Below, one piece after another: positions 55,108 to 63,894 of a DNA stretch of 64,000 nt. The stretch covers positions 358,617-422,616 of the forward strand of contig NZ_FPBL01000002.1 in assembly GCF_900116685.1 (NCBI RefSeq). The letters run 5' to 3'. This DNA comes from Nitrosomonas eutropha (GTDB taxonomy: Bacteria; Pseudomonadota; Gammaproteobacteria; Burkholderiales; Nitrosomonadaceae). The position numbers were made by a program, and so were the translations under genes. How positions within the stretch are numbered: the first letter of the stretch is position 1; every line of letters starts with the position of its first letter. The notes beneath the pieces are model-generated. The model was given only the letters and a program-made list of their open reading frames with translations, was not told the DNA's origin and made no database searches.

Positions 55108-56183
55108 ACAAAGTTCCGGCACCACAAGCCAGAACAATTTCTTCTCCTGAAGTACATTTTGGCGATCCAAGTCAGCCTCCTGGTCAGCTACGCAACCTAC
55201 TAGAAGCACGGATTGCTGCGGTTCCACCTGGTGGAACCATTGACTGGGTAACGTATTATTTCCGTGATCTCCGCCTGGCGAATGCACTCGTTCAGGCGTA
55301 TCAACGCGGTGTTCGCGTCACGCTGAGCCTGGAAGGCAGGCCACGTATTCCTTATGCTAATGACGAAGTAATTGCCCTGCTCTCAGGGCCAGATGGGCTA
55401 GGTAATGCACTGCGCATTATTACCATTCCCGGCTTGCCATCACCTGCAACGAAATCCTGGAAACCACAGCTGCATGAAAAACTCTACTGCTTCTCACACC
55501 CCGAACCAGTTGCCTTTATCGGCTCGTTTAATCCATCGGGAAATGATCCGGAAGATGATCCGGACATCATCCGGGAAATTGGCGACCAAAATCGTGGCCA
55601 TAACGTTTTAGTTGGACTTAAGGATCCGATACTGGTCGAGAAACTGGCAGAACATGCAAGACGATTACACCAGTCACCACCAGGGCTTTCCTATCGTTTT
55701 ACCACGAAGGCAAGTAGCAACATCCACGGTGCAGACACCGATATTTATTTCTGGCCTCGGACCGATGCTCACCCTATCGTACGATTCCTGCATAATGTTG
55801 GCAGCGGCGCACGTGTCCGGATTGCGGCTTCGCATATTAGGATGGGGCGCACGGTTGATATTATGGCCCGGTTGGCAAGACAAGGTGTTGACCTGGAAAT
55901 ACTGGCAGAATCGACGCTCAGGCGCGTCACTCCACAGGTGGAGCGGCAACTAGCCAGCGCTGGAATCCGCTTTAAACGCATCCAGCATTCTGAATTCCTA
56001 CCCATGCATCTCAAATTCGTACTGGTTGAGGATAGTAATCATGCCTGGTCAATCTTCGGGAGCTTTAACTGGACCAGGCCCTCGTTCTGGCTAAATCATG
56101 AAATCGCCGCTATTTCCAGTAATCCAGTTATTTTTGAATCTTTTGCACGTTGCTGGGACAAGCTGCGACAGGTTGAAAAATAG
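55071..56183 (+). CDS. Phospholipase D-like protein with two HKD-type motifs
   Basis: A 370-residue protein of the PLD superfamily. Motif 1 is LHEKLYCFSHPEPVAFIGSF followed by NPSGN; motif 2 is MHLKFVLVEDSNHAWSIFGS followed by FNWTRPS. Both keep H-x-K and the GS-FN ending, so it is likely catalytic on a phosphodiester or phospholipid headgroup. No signal peptide is seen. An alternative start is the ATG at 55092 (AAGG upstream). Its overlap with the glycosyltransferase-like gene suggests joint action on a surface lipid or polymer. Confidence 0.82.
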   Translation: MGTDQGIMWTLLNKVPAPQARTISSPEVHFGDPSQPPGQLRNLLEARIAAVPPGGTIDWVTYYFRDLRLANALVQAYQRGVRVTLSLEGRPRIPYANDEVIALLSGPDGLGNALRIITIPGLPSPATKSWKPQLHEKLYCFSHPEPVAFIGSFNPSGNDPEDDPDIIREIGDQNRGHNVLVGLKDPILVEKLAEHARRLHQSPPGLSYRFTTKASSNIHGADTDIYFWPRTDAHPIVRFLHNVGSGARVRIAASHIRMGRTVDIMARLARQGVDLEILAESTLRRVTPQVERQLASAGIRFKRIQHSEFLPMHLKFVLVEDSNHAWSIFGSFNWTRPSFWLNHEIAAISSNPVIFESFARCWDKLRQVEK

Positions 56184-56216
56184 GAGCATCAGGTCAATAT
56201 CGGATCTGGCAGGTTA

Positions 56217-56902
56217 TTAAAAATAATCTGATCCTAATAAGTTGTATCTGCCAAGCCTCTCTTCCAATAATTCAAACGTAGTGATATCGCCCTCTTTGTC
56301 ATACTTCACATCATCGTTTCTTGTAAAATTTCTCTGGAGAAACCGTGCGTTATTGATTCTCCCATCAACAAGAATCAATGTACCAGGAAGAAAAGTTGAT
56401 TCCATTAACATGCAGGTCACCAGACATCACTGTTCGTTCGTCGCAATTAAAGCTCAAGCCATTAATACTTCCTTGTACATCTTTGGGAGATGGTCCATCA
56501 AAATTCAGCGATAACGTCAGGCAGATGCTTGTAATAATGACAAAGCTGGCCATTAAATGTGCCTATTTCAACATTGCTATGCTGAAAATGCACACGTGAG
56601 AGTAAATGTGCTGGAAATCTGCCTTTTACATTTTGAATCCATTCACTGGAAGCATCCGCCATGATCACAGTCGAATACCCGAGCCCGAATTCAATGATTG
56701 TGAAGGGTCTTCTATGCCTGATTAACTTGTGTAAGCGAACCAGATCATCAGCCTTTGGTGGAAATGGAATTTTTATTTTTCCAGAGACAGCATCAAATAC
56801 GCTATCTTTATGGTCAATATTTTCCTGAAAATCTATAACCCTATCCAGTCCATTTGATTGGATATAGTCTTTGTGCATCTCGTATTGTTCTTGCCCATTC
56901 AT
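56217..56902 (-). pseudogene. Frameshifted SAM-dependent methyltransferase-like gene
   Basis: One gene broken over three frames. Frame 1 (56902-56498) has FTIIEFGLGYSTVIMADASS, a class I SAM-binding motif, and ends near YYKHLPDVI. Frame 2 resumes at about 56530-56415 with LNFDGPSPKDVQGSINGLSF and ERTVMSGDL. Frame 3 (56405-56217) continues LMESTFLPGTLILVDGRINN. The joined product would be about 225 residues. The pieces are contiguous and lack internal stops, so the breaks are recent or are sequence errors. Confidence 0.65.
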
Positions 56903-57087
56903 TTCCTGGCCTTTAAGTGCTCCTGAATTCTTACAGGAGTCAGCAATACTGCAAGATTTTCAAGAATCTGCTAACCGAAACAAGCACCGGAACTACCCCG
57001 GGCCTTACTTTGTTTCACATGAATAAGCGCAAGAGCCAATATCACAAATGAACAGGGAAAGCCCGAGGTAATTACAAAACAATTACT

Positions 57088-57372
57088 TTATTTGTGCATT
57101 GCACGTTTAAACATGCGATCAATTTTTGTCTCGGTATCAATCGAGCGTGCATTGGCTTCGTTAGCCTTATCCATTGCTTGATTGGCAATATTCACTGCAT
57201 CATTAGCAGTTGCTCTAGCAGCCGCCGCATCTGACTGTACTGCAGATACATTAGATTCCAGTGCATCCACACGAGATCTGAGCGCATCAACATCACCCGT
57301 CGTCGCACAAGCGGACAAACCTGCACAAGCACCTACCAATGCCAGCATTGACACCATTCTTTTCTTATCCAT
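57088..57372 (-). CDS. Lpp/OprI-like murein lipoprotein
   Basis: A 94-residue outer-membrane lipoprotein. The signal ends in lipobox GLSAC (cysteine 22). The mature part is a continuous coiled coil with heptads such as VDALRSRVDALESNVSAVQS and Ala-rich repeats ANDAVNIANQAMDKANEANA. It ends in KRAMHK, with a terminal lysine like that used for peptidoglycan linkage in Lpp. Start at 57372 has AAGGAG 9 bases upstream; the longer frame to 57408 lacks one. Confidence 0.85.
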   Translation of the reverse strand: MDKKRMVSMLALVGACAGLSACATTGDVDALRSRVDALESNVSAVQSDAAAARATANDAVNIANQAMDKANEANARSIDTETKIDRMFKRAMHK

Positions 57373-57422
57373 ACCACTCGTCTCCTTAATAAAAAAACAA
57401 ACACACATTACTACACACTTTT

Positions 57423-57454
57423 ACTCACTGCTCCGGGAGAAACAGTGAGTAACC
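57423..57454. repeat. 10-bp inverted repeat upstream of the Lpp-like gene
   Basis: TTACTCACTG (57423-57432) and CAGTGAGTAA (57445-57454) are perfect complements with a 12-base loop. It lies between the GST and lipoprotein genes on the minus strand. It lacks a U-run, so it could be a 5' leader stem or operator of the lipoprotein gene. The remaining ~195 bases to the GST gene show nothing else. Confidence 0.5.
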
Positions 57455-57649
57455 CAGTCCGGTTTGTATCGCATTACAAAATAAATCAAATGCAACACAG
57501 GCCGGAACTTTAATTAGTTCTGCAGTGACAACACACAGCGACATTTTGCTTGCACCCTGACCAACTACCAATTCAGATCAGGTTTCATTTTTCTCCATAC
57601 TTGTATTCCCTAAATCTAAAAAATACAGCATATAGAAATATATGTTGCT

Positions 57650-58282
57650 CTATGTCTTCAATAACGCCTTACTAAGTTCAGCACTGGGTCGCGCCGCGAT
57701 ACGCTCGAACCACGGGCTTATATTCGGCAGGTTGCGATCAAACGACTGGTTGACCGACTGACCAAAGTCCAGCCACACATACAGCCAGATATCAGCCACA
57801 GTAAAGCGTTCACCACACAGATATGGACCAGTTCCGAACATACCATCCAACCAGTGCAAACGATCCTGCGCCACGTGCTTCATCCCATCAGCTGCTTCAG
57901 GCACAACTGGAATGCGCGATTCAAACCGAGCCAATCCTTCAGCATAATGGTAGGCATTGTGTATGAATTCGGTAACATTAAGCTCTACACGCCGCCACCA
58001 TTGACGGGTTTGTGCACGCTGCTCGGGTGTACTTCCGACCAAACTGGGTAAGGGGTAGCGCTCTTCAAAGTATTCTGCAATAGCAACAGCCTCCGTAAGC
58101 ATACTGCCGTCATCCAAACGCAAAGCCGGAGTCTGTCCCGTCGGATTAACAGCCAGATACGCTGACTGACGATTTTCTCCGGTCATGACATCAACTGTTA
58201 CTGCCGGTAACTGCAATTGTTTTTCCAGCAAGAACATTCGCAGACAGCGTGGCGCAGGGCTGTGAGCATCATAGATCAGCAT
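57650..58282 (-). CDS. Glutathione S-transferase family protein
   Basis: A 210-residue cytosolic protein. The thioredoxin-like N-terminal domain has SPAPRCLRMFLLEKQL, NPTGQTPALRLDDG and LTEAVAIAEYFEERYP, with the glutathione-binding Q-T-P-A and E-A motif. The all-helical C-terminal domain has FTVADIWLYVWLDFG. The detoxification substrate is unknown. It appears monocistronic. Confidence 0.92.
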   Translation of the reverse strand: MLIYDAHSPAPRCLRMFLLEKQLQLPAVTVDVMTGENRQSAYLAVNPTGQTPALRLDDGSMLTEAVAIAEYFEERYPLPSLVGSTPEQRAQTRQWWRRVELNVTEFIHNAYHYAEGLARFESRIPVVPEAADGMKHVAQDRLHWLDGMFGTGPYLCGERFTVADIWLYVWLDFGQSVNQSFDRNLPNISPWFERIAARPSAELSKALLKT

Positions 58283-58498
58283 AAATCAACTCCGTTATTG
58301 AATATCAAGAGTAAAAGTGTGCATCCCGCTCATTATTACTCACGTGAGAATGTCTTATCAGCAAATATTTCATCAAGCTCAAACCCTTTATTTGCTCCTG
58401 GTAAGTATCGTCGGCTTGCAGTACCTCGATTCTTGGCATCAAGTATATACAATTATGCAACTAGAATACCCGACATGGAAGAGCAGCTAAAAACATAA

Positions 58499-58713
58499 CC
58501 TGATTAGCAACGAACGTCAGCAAGGTTTATCTGATGAGTTTGTTGCGACATAAAAGTCATGGCTGTTAATGATACAAGGAGTTATTGATCATGGTGATGA
58601 ATCGAATTCAATTTCGATCTGGGCTGTCGATGCTGGAATTTCTCAAGGGCTTTGGTGCGGAAGCGCAGTGCGAGCTAGCGCTGGAAGTTGCCCGCTGGTC
58701 GGATGGGTTTTAA
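58499..58713 (+). mobile_element. IS1595-type element, 5' fragment (copy 1)
   Basis: The sequence from CCTGATTAGCAACG to the start of the transposase gene matches copy 2 at 61677 closely. The reading frame 58591-58713 gives a 40-residue fragment beginning MVMNRIQFRSGLSMLEFLKG, the N-terminus of the transposase, and is cut at WSDGF by IS3 sequence. The zinc-ribbon and catalytic parts are missing. Confidence 0.72.
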
Positions 58714-59310
58714 CGAATGGACACGTATTGCGATCCTCGATCGGAGTGATGGATCAGGGCTTTGGCGGGGCGGCAATCATACAGAGCCTGTTCCAGCGCA
58801 TCGAGCACGAAATCCGTACTCATGGTGCTGCTAACGAGCGGCATAACGCCGATACGCCGAGGGGGCAATCTGCAATACCCTCCTGCAGATTGGCTCGACC
58901 CCGTAAACATCCCGGTGCTGGTCGATATACGTGCTCACAACTTCAGTTTGCGGTCGAGCTCCGCCTAGGCGAAAAAAGCACCGGCTGTTTTCAATATCTC
59001 ATTGGCACGACGCAGTTCTTTGTTCTCAGTTCCAATACCTTGAGACGGTCGCGTTCACTGGCCGTCAGACCATCGCGTGTGCCATCGTTGACCTCGCTAC
59101 GCTTGACCCATTCCAGCAGTGTGGAGGGTACGCAGCCAATCTTCGGTGCAATTGATTCGACTGCTGCCCACAGCGATGGATACTTACCGCGATGCTCCTG
59201 AACCAGGTGAACAGAGCGTTCTCAAACTTCGAGGGAAAACTTGTTCTGCTTATTTTTCTTATTCATGGCTCTATTCTCTCAAAAATTGGAGCCTCCTCAA
59301 AACCCGGGGC
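58711..59310 (-). mobile_element. IS3-family remnant, internally deleted
   Basis: Read on the minus strand, OrfA starts near 59266 (MNKKNKQNKFSLEV), has a stop, then continues [17 protein letters not shown] and [20 protein letters not shown] with a later frameshift. OrfB survives only as FVLDALEQALYDCRP and LIHHSDRGSQYVSIR, which includes a catalytic-core Asp, at 58711-58790. The middle of OrfB is deleted. The far end carries the IS-end-like GGTTTTGAGGAGGCTCC. Confidence 0.72.
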
Positions 59311-59319
59311 AATTCACAC

Positions 59320-59878
59320 TGGCTTTAGCCGGTAGTTAGAGTTACGGACTGAAAGTCCGGATACGCATCGACTAAGCGACGCGTCTTATTCCGGTTCTAT
59401 TCTAAAATTGTCGTTTGGATTAAGCATCAAAATGATGCTCAGGTATTGTTTGATCATCTCTTCTGTCATCTGGCCTACCGTCGCGCAGAAATACTCGCGC
59501 GCCCCAAAATGCCTGCCCCAGTGCTTCTTCTTAAGGTGAGGAAATTCTTCAAACAGATAACTCGACGTTCGTCCTTTTATCCGTCTCATGATCTCACTTG
59601 GGCCATCTCCGGCGGACAACTCACCAGTATATGCACATGATCCTTACTCACTATGCCTTGCACAATTCTGATTTCAAATACTTCGCACGTCTGACGAACC
59701 AATTCTCGTATCCGTTCCGCTATCTCTCCTTTCAGAATCTTGTATCGATACTTCGTTACCCATACAAAATGGTATTCAATCAACCGTATGACTTCCATAT
59801 CTATAGTCCATGCCACACCTCCTGTGTGGCATATTCTCGCAGCTAAAGCTGACCGGCTAAAACCAGTGGTTTTAACCC
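59320..59878 (-). mobile_element. IS200/IS605-family element with frameshifted TnpA
   Basis: Two minus-strand frames together make a Y1 (HUH) transposase. The first (59816-59586) has YHFVWVTKYRYKIL and the metal-binding HVHILV. The second (59619-59386) continues MRRIKGRTSSYLFEEFPHLK and TVGQMTEEMIKQYL, the region of the catalytic tyrosine. A frameshift near 59600 separates them. Subterminal stems ACTGGCTTTAGCCGGT and ACCGGCTAAAACCAGTGG at the two ends are the expected hairpins. A TnpB gene is absent. Confidence 0.8.
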
Positions 59879-60117
59879 CATGATGGATAATAAAAATTCT
59901 GTAATGGCGCTGTTAAAAATTTACTCAAGTATTTTCCTGCCGGACCGTTTACTGGAGGGCAAGATTCTGAATTTGGCAAACAAAACAGATAAGTGCATGT
60001 TTAACCTGTGAAATTCAGATTATCTATTCCAAAAATGGAAAATAATCCTCCAATTTTTTACAGCAGATAACTACAAATACCCGGGCATAAGGCAAAGTTA
60101 CTTAAGGAGATAACGCA

Positions 60118-60513
60118 ATGACAGATAAAAATCTCAGATTTCTGGTAGTGGATGATTTCTCGACAATGCGCAGAATTATTCGCAACCTGCTCAAGGATCT
60201 CGGTTTTAATAACGTTGAAGAAGCTGAAGATGGGGCTATGGCCTTGAAAAAACTACGTGATAGCAACTTCGATTTCGTTGTTTCAGACTGGAATATGCCT
60301 AATATGGATGGATTAACCATGTTGCAAAATGTCCGTGCGGATAGCGCATTGAAAGACATTCCTGTACTGATGGTCACCGCCGAAGCAAAAAAAGAAAATA
60401 TTATTGCTGCAGCCCAGGCTGGAGCAAACGGGTATATCGTCAAACCTTTTACGGCCGCCACGCTAGATGAAAAATTGAACAAAATTCTCCAGAATATGGC
60501 TGTACACGCCTGA
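60118..60513 (+). CDS. cheY: Chemotaxis response regulator CheY
   Basis: Single-domain regulator that binds the flagellar switch when phosphorylated. The 131-residue protein has DD at 12-13, the phospho-acceptor D57 in [13 protein letters not shown]87, Y106 and K109, all at canonical numbers. AAGGAG lies upstream of the ATG. It is followed 47 bases later by cheZ, forming a pair, and is boxed in by insertion-sequence remnants on both sides. Confidence 0.96.
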   Translation: MTDKNLRFLVVDDFSTMRRIIRNLLKDLGFNNVEEAEDGAMALKKLRDSNFDFVVSDWNMPNMDGLTMLQNVRADSALKDIPVLMVTAEAKKENIIAAAQAGANGYIVKPFTAATLDEKLNKILQNMAVHA

Positions 60514-60560
60514 GCCGTTTTTTTGCCTATCTTCTGACAAACAGGTATCAATCCATAAAG

Positions 60561-61202
60561 ATGAATAGCAGCCTGGATACTAATAACAATGTTATCGATC
60601 ACCTCGGGCAACTTACCCAAATGCTGCACAACTGCCTGTCTGAGCTCGGTCATGATCAGCGTTTGCAGCAGGCAAGTATCGGGGTATCCAGTAGCAAGGA
60701 TGGGCTGGCCTATGTTGTCAACAAAACAACACAGGCCGCCGAATGTTCACTGTTGGCGATCGAAAACGCCAAGCCCATCCTGGAAAATCTTGCAGCAAAT
60801 GCTACCAATTTGCACAAGTTATGGCATCAGATGCCAGAAATAACAGTCACCGCTATCGCAGACCATCCTGTTCTAAACAATACACTCAAGCAAACCCTTG
60901 ATTTTCTGAACGACATCCCTGAGCAGACAAGCTCCACACAAGCCTATCTTACGGAAATCATGGTAGCTCAAAATTTTCATGATCTGACCAGCCAGGTCAT
61001 TCAGAAAATTACTCACATGATCGAAACAATCGAACAGGAAATGCAGCAATTGCTGGCAGAAGAAAATTCGACAAAAAAAGAAGCTTCGATTGAAAAAAGG
61101 AACGACTTAATGAATGGGCCTGTCATTAATCCGCTAAAACAAGACGATGTGTACGCCAATCAAGAACAGGTTGATAACCTGTTGACCAAGCTTGGTTTCT
61201 GA
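60561..61202 (+). CDS. cheZ: CheY phosphatase CheZ
   Basis: Dephosphorylates CheY-P in chemotaxis. The 213-residue helical protein has the catalytic segment AQNFHDLTSQVI with D141 and Q145, equivalent to E. coli D143 and Q147. The C-terminal peptide NQEQVDNLLTKLGF is the CheY-docking tail. Cotranscribed with cheY. No other che or fli gene remains nearby, probably because of IS-driven rearrangement. Confidence 0.95.
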   Translation: MNSSLDTNNNVIDHLGQLTQMLHNCLSELGHDQRLQQASIGVSSSKDGLAYVVNKTTQAAECSLLAIENAKPILENLAANATNLHKLWHQMPEITVTAIADHPVLNNTLKQTLDFLNDIPEQTSSTQAYLTEIMVAQNFHDLTSQVIQKITHMIETIEQEMQQLLAEENSTKKEASIEKRNDLMNGPVINPLKQDDVYANQEQVDNLLTKLGF

Positions 61203-61265
61203 AAGAGAGCACTAAACTGCGGGCATTGTCTGGCCGTAGAATTTTATGATGTACAGTAAAAACTT

Positions 61266-61340
61266 CTATTTATCGTAAAACGTAACCTTCCCCGTATCTA
61301 CGTCATACATCCCACCAATCAAAGCGATTTCATTATTACC
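61266..61340 (-). pseudogene. Carbonic anhydrase-like C-terminal remnant
   Basis: The 24 residues read from 61340 to the stop at 61266 (NNEIALIGGMYDVDTGKVTF then YDK) resemble the end of beta-class carbonic anhydrases, where (V/I)xGxMYDVxTGKVxF is typical. The rest of the gene is missing; its 5' side is replaced by IS481 sequence. The short length limits certainty. Confidence 0.5.
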
Positions 61341-61344
61341 TAAC

Positions 61345-61674
61345 TATTCATCGACTGCGTACCAGCAAGTTTGCTTACGCCGAGCTGCTGCTCAAGTACA
61401 GCAAGCTGGAAGCAGCGCAGCTCCTGCGCAATCTCATCACCACCATGCCATATAAAATCCACATCACCCTGACAGACAACGGCATCCAGTTCACCAATCG
61501 CAAAACAGACAGGTACGCCTCCTTACATATCTTTGATCGTGTTTGTCTGTAAAATAATATGGAACATCGCCTTACCAAACCGAATCATCCTTGGACCAAC
61601 GGTCGGGTTGAGCGTATGAACCGAACCCTCAAGGAAGCAACCGTCAAACGATACCACTATGAAAGTCATCAGTA
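61345..61674 (+). mobile_element. IS481-family transposase remnant
   Basis: A plus-strand fragment of a DDE (rve) transposase core. It reads RTSKFAYAELLLKYSKLEA, MPYKIHITLTDNGIQFTNR, then a stop (VCL*NNME), then HRLTKPNHPWTNGRVERMN and RTLKEATVKRYHYESH. The middle catalytic Asp (TDNG) and the Glu (VERMN) regions remain. Both ends are missing. It abuts IS1595 copy 2 at 61677. Confidence 0.75.
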
Positions 61675-61676
61675 GT

Positions 61677-62024
61677 CCTGATTAGCAACGAACGTCAGCA
61701 AGGTTTGTCTGATGGGTTTGTTGCGACATAAAAGTTATGACTGTTAAATGATACAAGGAGTTATCGATCATGGCGATGAATCGAATTCAATTTCGATCTG
61801 GACTGTCGATACTGGAATCTCTCAAAGGCTTTGGTACGGAGGCGCAGTGCGAGCAAGCGCTGGAAGTTGCCAGCTGGTCGGATGGGTTTCACTGTCCACG
61901 CTGTAACGGTACTGCTTACTATGTCATACGTGATGGTATACGCAAGGTTTTTCAATGCAGAGCCTGCCGACATCAGACCTCATTGATTGCCGGGACAGTT
62001 TTTCAGGGCACTAAACTAACCTGA
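61677..62024 (+). mobile_element. IS1595-type element, 5' fragment (copy 2)
   Basis: Starts with the same CCTGATTAGCAACG as copy 1. The transposase frame 61770-62024 gives 84 residues, including the zinc ribbon CPRCNGTAYYVIRDGIRKVF plus CRACRHQTSLIAGTVFQGTK, which is typical of IS1595-family transposases. It is cut there by the end of an IS982 element. The two copies lie 3.2 kb apart as direct repeats around cheYZ. Confidence 0.78.
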
Positions 62025-62283
62025 GTTCGGGATAAGCCCTCAAGCTTTGACCAAGGTATTGACTCTGGTGAGATTCAAGGTTGGTTTGTTATCGGACAAA
62101 CAGTAAGCGACGATACCAGCCATTAGGTTCACGATAAAATTGAAGAGGGAGCGATGTCGGGTGTGCTCGATCTGGCAAAGATTTTTCAACTCATCAAAGA
62201 CAGTCTCAATCAGGAAACGGTGACGTAGAATGATTTTCTCGAACACGGTACGGGGCACAGGCTTCATGTTTTTCTTGAGAGCA
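62025..62283 (-). mobile_element. IS982-family element, 3' part (interrupted by IS110)
   Basis: The minus-strand frame ending at 62040 reads KKNMKPVPRTVFEKIILRHR, IETVFDELKNLCQIEHTRHR and SLFNFIVNLMAGIVAYCLSD, the C-terminal part of an IS982 transposase with its catalytic Glu region. The element end CCTGAGTTCGGGAT is near 62021-62035. The N-terminal part is found at 63895-64000, so one IS982 was split by the IS110 insertion. Confidence 0.78.
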
Positions 62284-62524
62284 GTCCAAGGCCTCGTGGG
62301 GCTCCGACGTGGGCGGAGAAACGGTTTTGCGCTACAAAGAGAGCGGCGGCGCCAAAATGACCGACACACCAATGGTGCAAGTTGTAACAAGCCCGCATGA
62401 GAGCATGGTCCGGGAATCGTCGACGACAGTGGTGAACACCGTAGTGTGTATCCCGTTCAGGAGATCGAGTCGACTATGACGCCTCCCATGGTGCCGCCGT
62501 TCATCAACGATTGTGGAGCAAACC

Positions 62525-63877
62525 ATGGCGATGCGCAAGACAGAAGATGAGGTGTTTCCCAACGCGGCCGGAATCGATATTGGCGCATCCAGCCACTGGG
62601 TGGCGGTTCCCCGCCATGCCGCGAACGATCCGGTACGTGAGTTTGGCGCGATGACCGATGACCTGAATGCGATGGCGAACTGGCTGCTGGCCTGTGGGGT
62701 GGACGCCGTGGCATCGGAATCGACCGGGGTCTATTGGATTCCGGTGTACGAGGTATTGGAGAGCCGAGGGCTGTAAGTCTGGCTGGTCGATGCGCACCAG
62801 ATGAAGTATGTGCCCGGGCGCAAGAGCGATGTGCTCGATTGCCAGTGGCTGCAAAAGCTGATGAGCTTTGGGTTGCTGCGCGCGGCATTTCGCCCCGGTG
62901 CCGAGGTGTGCGCCATTCGGGCCATTGTGCGGCAACGCGAGGTGCTGCTCGCCGAGCAGGCCGCCTGGGTGCAGCGCATGCTCAAGGCGCTGGTGCAAAT
63001 GAACATTCAACTGAGCGAAGTGCTCACCGATGTCATGGGGATGACCGGGTAGGCGATCATTCGCGCCATCGTGGCCGGCGAGCGTGACGCGGCCGTCCTG
63101 GCGCGACATCGTCACCGCCGCATCAAAGCCAAGGAGGCTGACATCCAAAGGGCGCTGACCGGCAACTGGCGCGAAGAGCATCTGTTTGTGTTGGCGCAAG
63201 CGCTGTGCCTGTACGATATGCTGGCGCAGCGCATTGTGGAGTGCGACGCCAGAGTCGAGGCGCTGCTCGCCCCGCTGGGGATCCATGAGGTGGATTTGAC
63301 GGGACCGGCCAAGCGGGCTGGTAAGCACACCCCGGCCTTCGATCTGCGTACCGCGCTGGCCCGCTGGGCCGGCGTCGATCTCACGCGCATCAACGGCCTG
63401 GCCGTCAGTTCGGTGATGACTATCCTCTCGGAGGGCGGCCCGGACTTAAGCCGTTTTGCCAACGTCAAGCATTTCTGTTCCTGGCTCGGGTTGTGCCCTG
63501 GTTCCAAGGTGAGCGGCGGCAAGGTGCTCTCGGCGCGCACCCGACGCTCCACCAATCGCGTGCGCCAAGCGCTGAAAATGGCAGCCATGAGCCTGTCACG
63601 CAATGGTTCCGCGCTGGGCGCGTTCTATCGACGCCTGTGTGTCTCGACGCCTGTGTGTCGACGCCTGTGTGCCCGCATGGATAAGCCACAGGCCAACACC
63701 GCCGTCGCCCACAAACTGGCCCGCATGGTCTACTTCATGATCACCCACGGTGAAAACTTCGTGGATCGCGGACAACAACAGTATGAAGATCAGCAACGCC
63801 AGCGCAGCATCGCCGCGCTCAAGCGTCGCGCCGCAGACCTCGGCTTTCAAGTGACCCCCGTAATGGAAGGCACATAA
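62525..63877 (+). pseudogene. IS110-family (DEDD) transposase with two in-frame stops
   Basis: The frame begins with AGIDIGASSHWVAVP near residue 15 (first Asp), ESTGVYWIPVYE, VDAHQMKYVPGRKSDVLDCQ, then the C-terminal domain NGLAVSSVMTILSEGGPDLS, FCSWLGLCPGSKVSGGK with the serine motif, and YRRLC...ARMDKPQANTAVAH. It is one frame with a TAA at 62774-62776 and a TAG at 63050-63052. A 30-base tandem expansion lies at 63628-63671. Apart from these it is full length (450 codons). GGAG precedes the ATG at 62525; GTG at 62513 is an alternative. Confidence 0.82.
63628..63671 (+). repeat. Three-copy 14-bp tandem repeat inside the IS110 transposase
   Basis: TCGACGCCTGTGTG occurs at 63628-63641, 63644-63657 and 63658-63671, with two extra bases after the first copy. 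The expansion adds 30 bases, thus ten codons, and keeps the frame (RRLCVSTPVCRRLCARM where relatives have RRLCARM). Confidence 0.85.
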
Positions 63878-63894
63878 AAACACGAGCATGAGGT

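Larger units (their letters stand above)
62284..63894 (+). mobile_element. IS110-family element inserted in IS982
   Basis: About 1.6 kb of sequence lies between the two halves of the IS982. It has a ~240-base non-coding left part (62284-62524), a transposase frame 62525-63877 and only a short right part. In IS110 elements with a long left non-coding end this region encodes the bridge RNA that guides target choice; an equivalent RNA here is inferred. Exact ends are not determined. Its GC content is clearly higher than that of its surroundings. Confidence 0.72.

Noticed and set aside
58762..59201. Plus-strand open frames over 58.6-59.3 kb as genes
   Set aside because: They are antisense to recognisable IS3 transposase fragments and have no independent support.
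63628..63671. Tandem 14-bp units as a CRISPR-like array
   Set aside because: Only three copies with no spacers, inside a transposase frame; simple slippage explains it.
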